Source: DASXTS01 sp036402215
Lineage (GTDB): Bacteria > Actinomycetota > Actinomycetes > Mycobacteriales > Pseudonocardiaceae
DNA length: 15,213 nt
Assembly (NCBI GenBank): GCA_036402215.1
Contig: DASWTI010000180.1
Location: 1 to 15,213 of the forward strand
Reading direction: 5' to 3'
In this document: piece by piece, positions 14,272 to 15,213 of the stretch
Position numbering within the stretch: the stretch's first letter is position 1
How the letters are laid out: each line of letters opens with the position of its first letter
Translations under genes and position numbers: made by a program
The notes under the pieces: generated by a model
Told to the model about the DNA's origin: nothing
What the model saw: only the letters and a program-made list of their open reading frames with translations
Database searches by the model: none

Positions 14272-15213
14272 TCAGGACATGCGTTCGGCGCGGTCGGCGG
14301 CGGCCAGGGCGTCGAGGACGGCGTCGAGCTCGCCGTCGAGGACGGCGTCGAGGTTGTAGGCCTTGAAGTTGACGCGGTGGTCGGAGATGCGGTTCTCGGG
14401 GAAGTTGTAGGTCCGGACCCGTTCCGAACGGTCGACGGTGCGGACCTGGCTGCGGCGGTCGGCGGCGGCCTTGGAGGCGGCTTCCTCCTCTGCGAGGGCG
14501 CGGAGGCGGGCCTGGAGCACCTGCATGGCGCGGGCCTTGTTCTGCAGCTGGGAGCGCTCGTTCTGGCAGGAGACGACGATGCCGGTGGGCAGGTGGGTGA
14601 TGCGCACGGCGGAGTCGGTGGTGTTGACGCTCTGGCCGCCCTTGCCGGAGGACCGGAACACGTCGATGCGCAGGTCCTTGTCGTCGATCTCCACCTCGAC
14701 GTCGTCGATCTCGGGGTAGACGAGGACGCCGGCGGCGGAGGTGTGGATGCGGCCCTGGGTCTCGGTGACCGGGACCCGCTGCACGCGGTGCACGCCGCCC
14801 TCGAACTTGAGGCGGGCCCAGACGCCCTCGTCGGGGGACGCCGCGCCGCGGCTCTTGACGGACACGGTGACGTCCTTGTAGCCGCCGAGGTCGGAGTCGG
14901 TGCCGTCGAGCACCTCGGCGCGCCAGCCGTGCCGCTCCGCGTACCGCAGGTACATCCGCAGCAGGTCGCCGGCGAACAGGGCGGACTCCTCGCCTCCCTC
15001 GCCGGACTTGATCTCCATGACCACGTCGGCGGCGTCGTTGGGGTCGCGCGGTGCGAGCAGCTCGGCGACCCGCTCCTCCAGCCCGACGACCTGCTCGGCG
15101 AGCGCGCCGGCCTCGTCGGCGAACGCGGCGTCCTCACCGGCCAGCTCGCGGGCGGCCTCCAGGTCGTCGCGGGCGGCGGCCAGCTCGGCGGCGGTGCGGG
15201 CCAGCGGCCCCAG
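14272..15213 (-). CDS. prfA: Peptide chain release factor 1 (5' end outside window)
   Basis: RF1 reads UAA and UAG stop codons in the ribosomal A site and triggers peptide release. The frame is open to the right edge and 313 residues are visible; about 40-50 N-terminal residues of a normal RF1 are missing. The peptide-anticodon motif PVT (14764-14772, in RVQRVPVTETQGRIHTS) identifies RF1 rather than RF2, and the GGQ motif (14632-14640, in SGKGGQSVN) is the release centre and the target of PrmC. VMEIKSGEGGEESALFAGDL and the C-terminal RTYNFPENRISDHRVN are also typical. An internal GTG at 15024 is not the start, since coding continues upstream with the expected Ala/Glu-rich helices. The protein ends with AERMS and TGA. 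Confidence 0.97.
   Translation of the reverse strand: MGPLARTAAELAAARDDLEAARELAGEDAAFADEAGALAEQVVGLEERVAELLAPRDPNDAADVVMEIKSGEGGEESALFAGDLLRMYLRYAERHGWRAEVLDGTDSDLGGYKDVTVSVKSRGAASPDEGVWARLKFEGGVHRVQRVPVTETQGRIHTSAAGVLVYPEIDDVEVEIDDKDLRIDVFRSSGKGGQSVNTTDSAVRITHLPTGIVVSCQNERSQLQNKARAMQVLQARLRALAEEEAASKAAADRRSQVRTVDRSERVRTYNFPENRISDHRVNFKAYNLDAVLDGELDAVLDALAAADRAERMS

Noticed and set aside
14019..15137. A 372-codon minus-strand frame overlapping prfA
   Set aside because: It is out of frame with RF1, Ser/Pro/Thr/Arg-rich with no motif, and runs through the repeat tract; RF1 motifs fix the true frame.

Overview
The window is a high-GC (roughly 70% or more by eye) actinomycete chromosome segment, dominated by one minus-strand housekeeping block: prfA (cut by the right edge), prmC, a Sua5/TsaC-type gene, glyA, a WecA-like gene, two AtpZ/AtpI-type genes, then atpB-atpE-atpF-atpH-atpA-atpG-atpD. 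The order closely matches the prfA-hemK-sua5-rfe-atp block of mycobacteria and relatives. GTG starts, TANNNT -10 boxes a few bases before start codons, a mycobacterial-type AtpE and a 37-residue tail on the alpha subunit all fit Actinomycetes. I cannot place it below class level.

Layout from right to left (the direction of transcription): 15213-14272 prfA (5' part missing); a 277-bp gap with a GC-rich 26-bp direct repeat and several inverted repeats; 13994-13116 prmC; 12472-13035 (plus strand) an unrecognised membrane-anchored coiled-coil protein, inserted where prmC and sua5 are usually neighbours; 12427-11777 sua5; a 175-bp gap with two perfect TTGTCCACA boxes; 11601-10315 glyA; 10309-9161 wecA; a 216-bp leader region with a putative 12-codon ORF; 8893-1705 the ATP synthase operon; a strong intrinsic terminator; 1636-1148 a DUF456 membrane protein; a strong bidirectional terminator; and 2-1087 (plus strand) the 3' part of an unrecognised protein.

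The genes cover translation termination (RF1 and its Gln methyltransferase), tRNA t6A synthesis, one-carbon metabolism, lipid-linked sugar synthesis for the envelope, and the complete Fo (a, c, b) plus F1 alpha, beta, gamma and delta. Within the atp operon the genes are tightly packed, with stop/start overlaps at atpI/atpB, atpF/atpH and atpG/atpD.

The main surprise is what is absent. atpC (epsilon), which normally follows atpD directly, is not there: a 14-bp hairpin terminator follows atpD within about 20 bases and the next gene is DUF456. Other points worth a look are a perfect Shine-Dalgarno feeding a 12-codon ORF that is in frame with the first atp gene but separated from it by a TGA, a Met in AtpE at the position linked to natural diarylquinoline resistance, the DnaA-box pair, and overlapping divergent leaderless-type promoters. 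I see no mobile element, CRISPR array, tRNA or rRNA, and no wholly new multi-gene system; the novelty lies in variations on a conserved locus.
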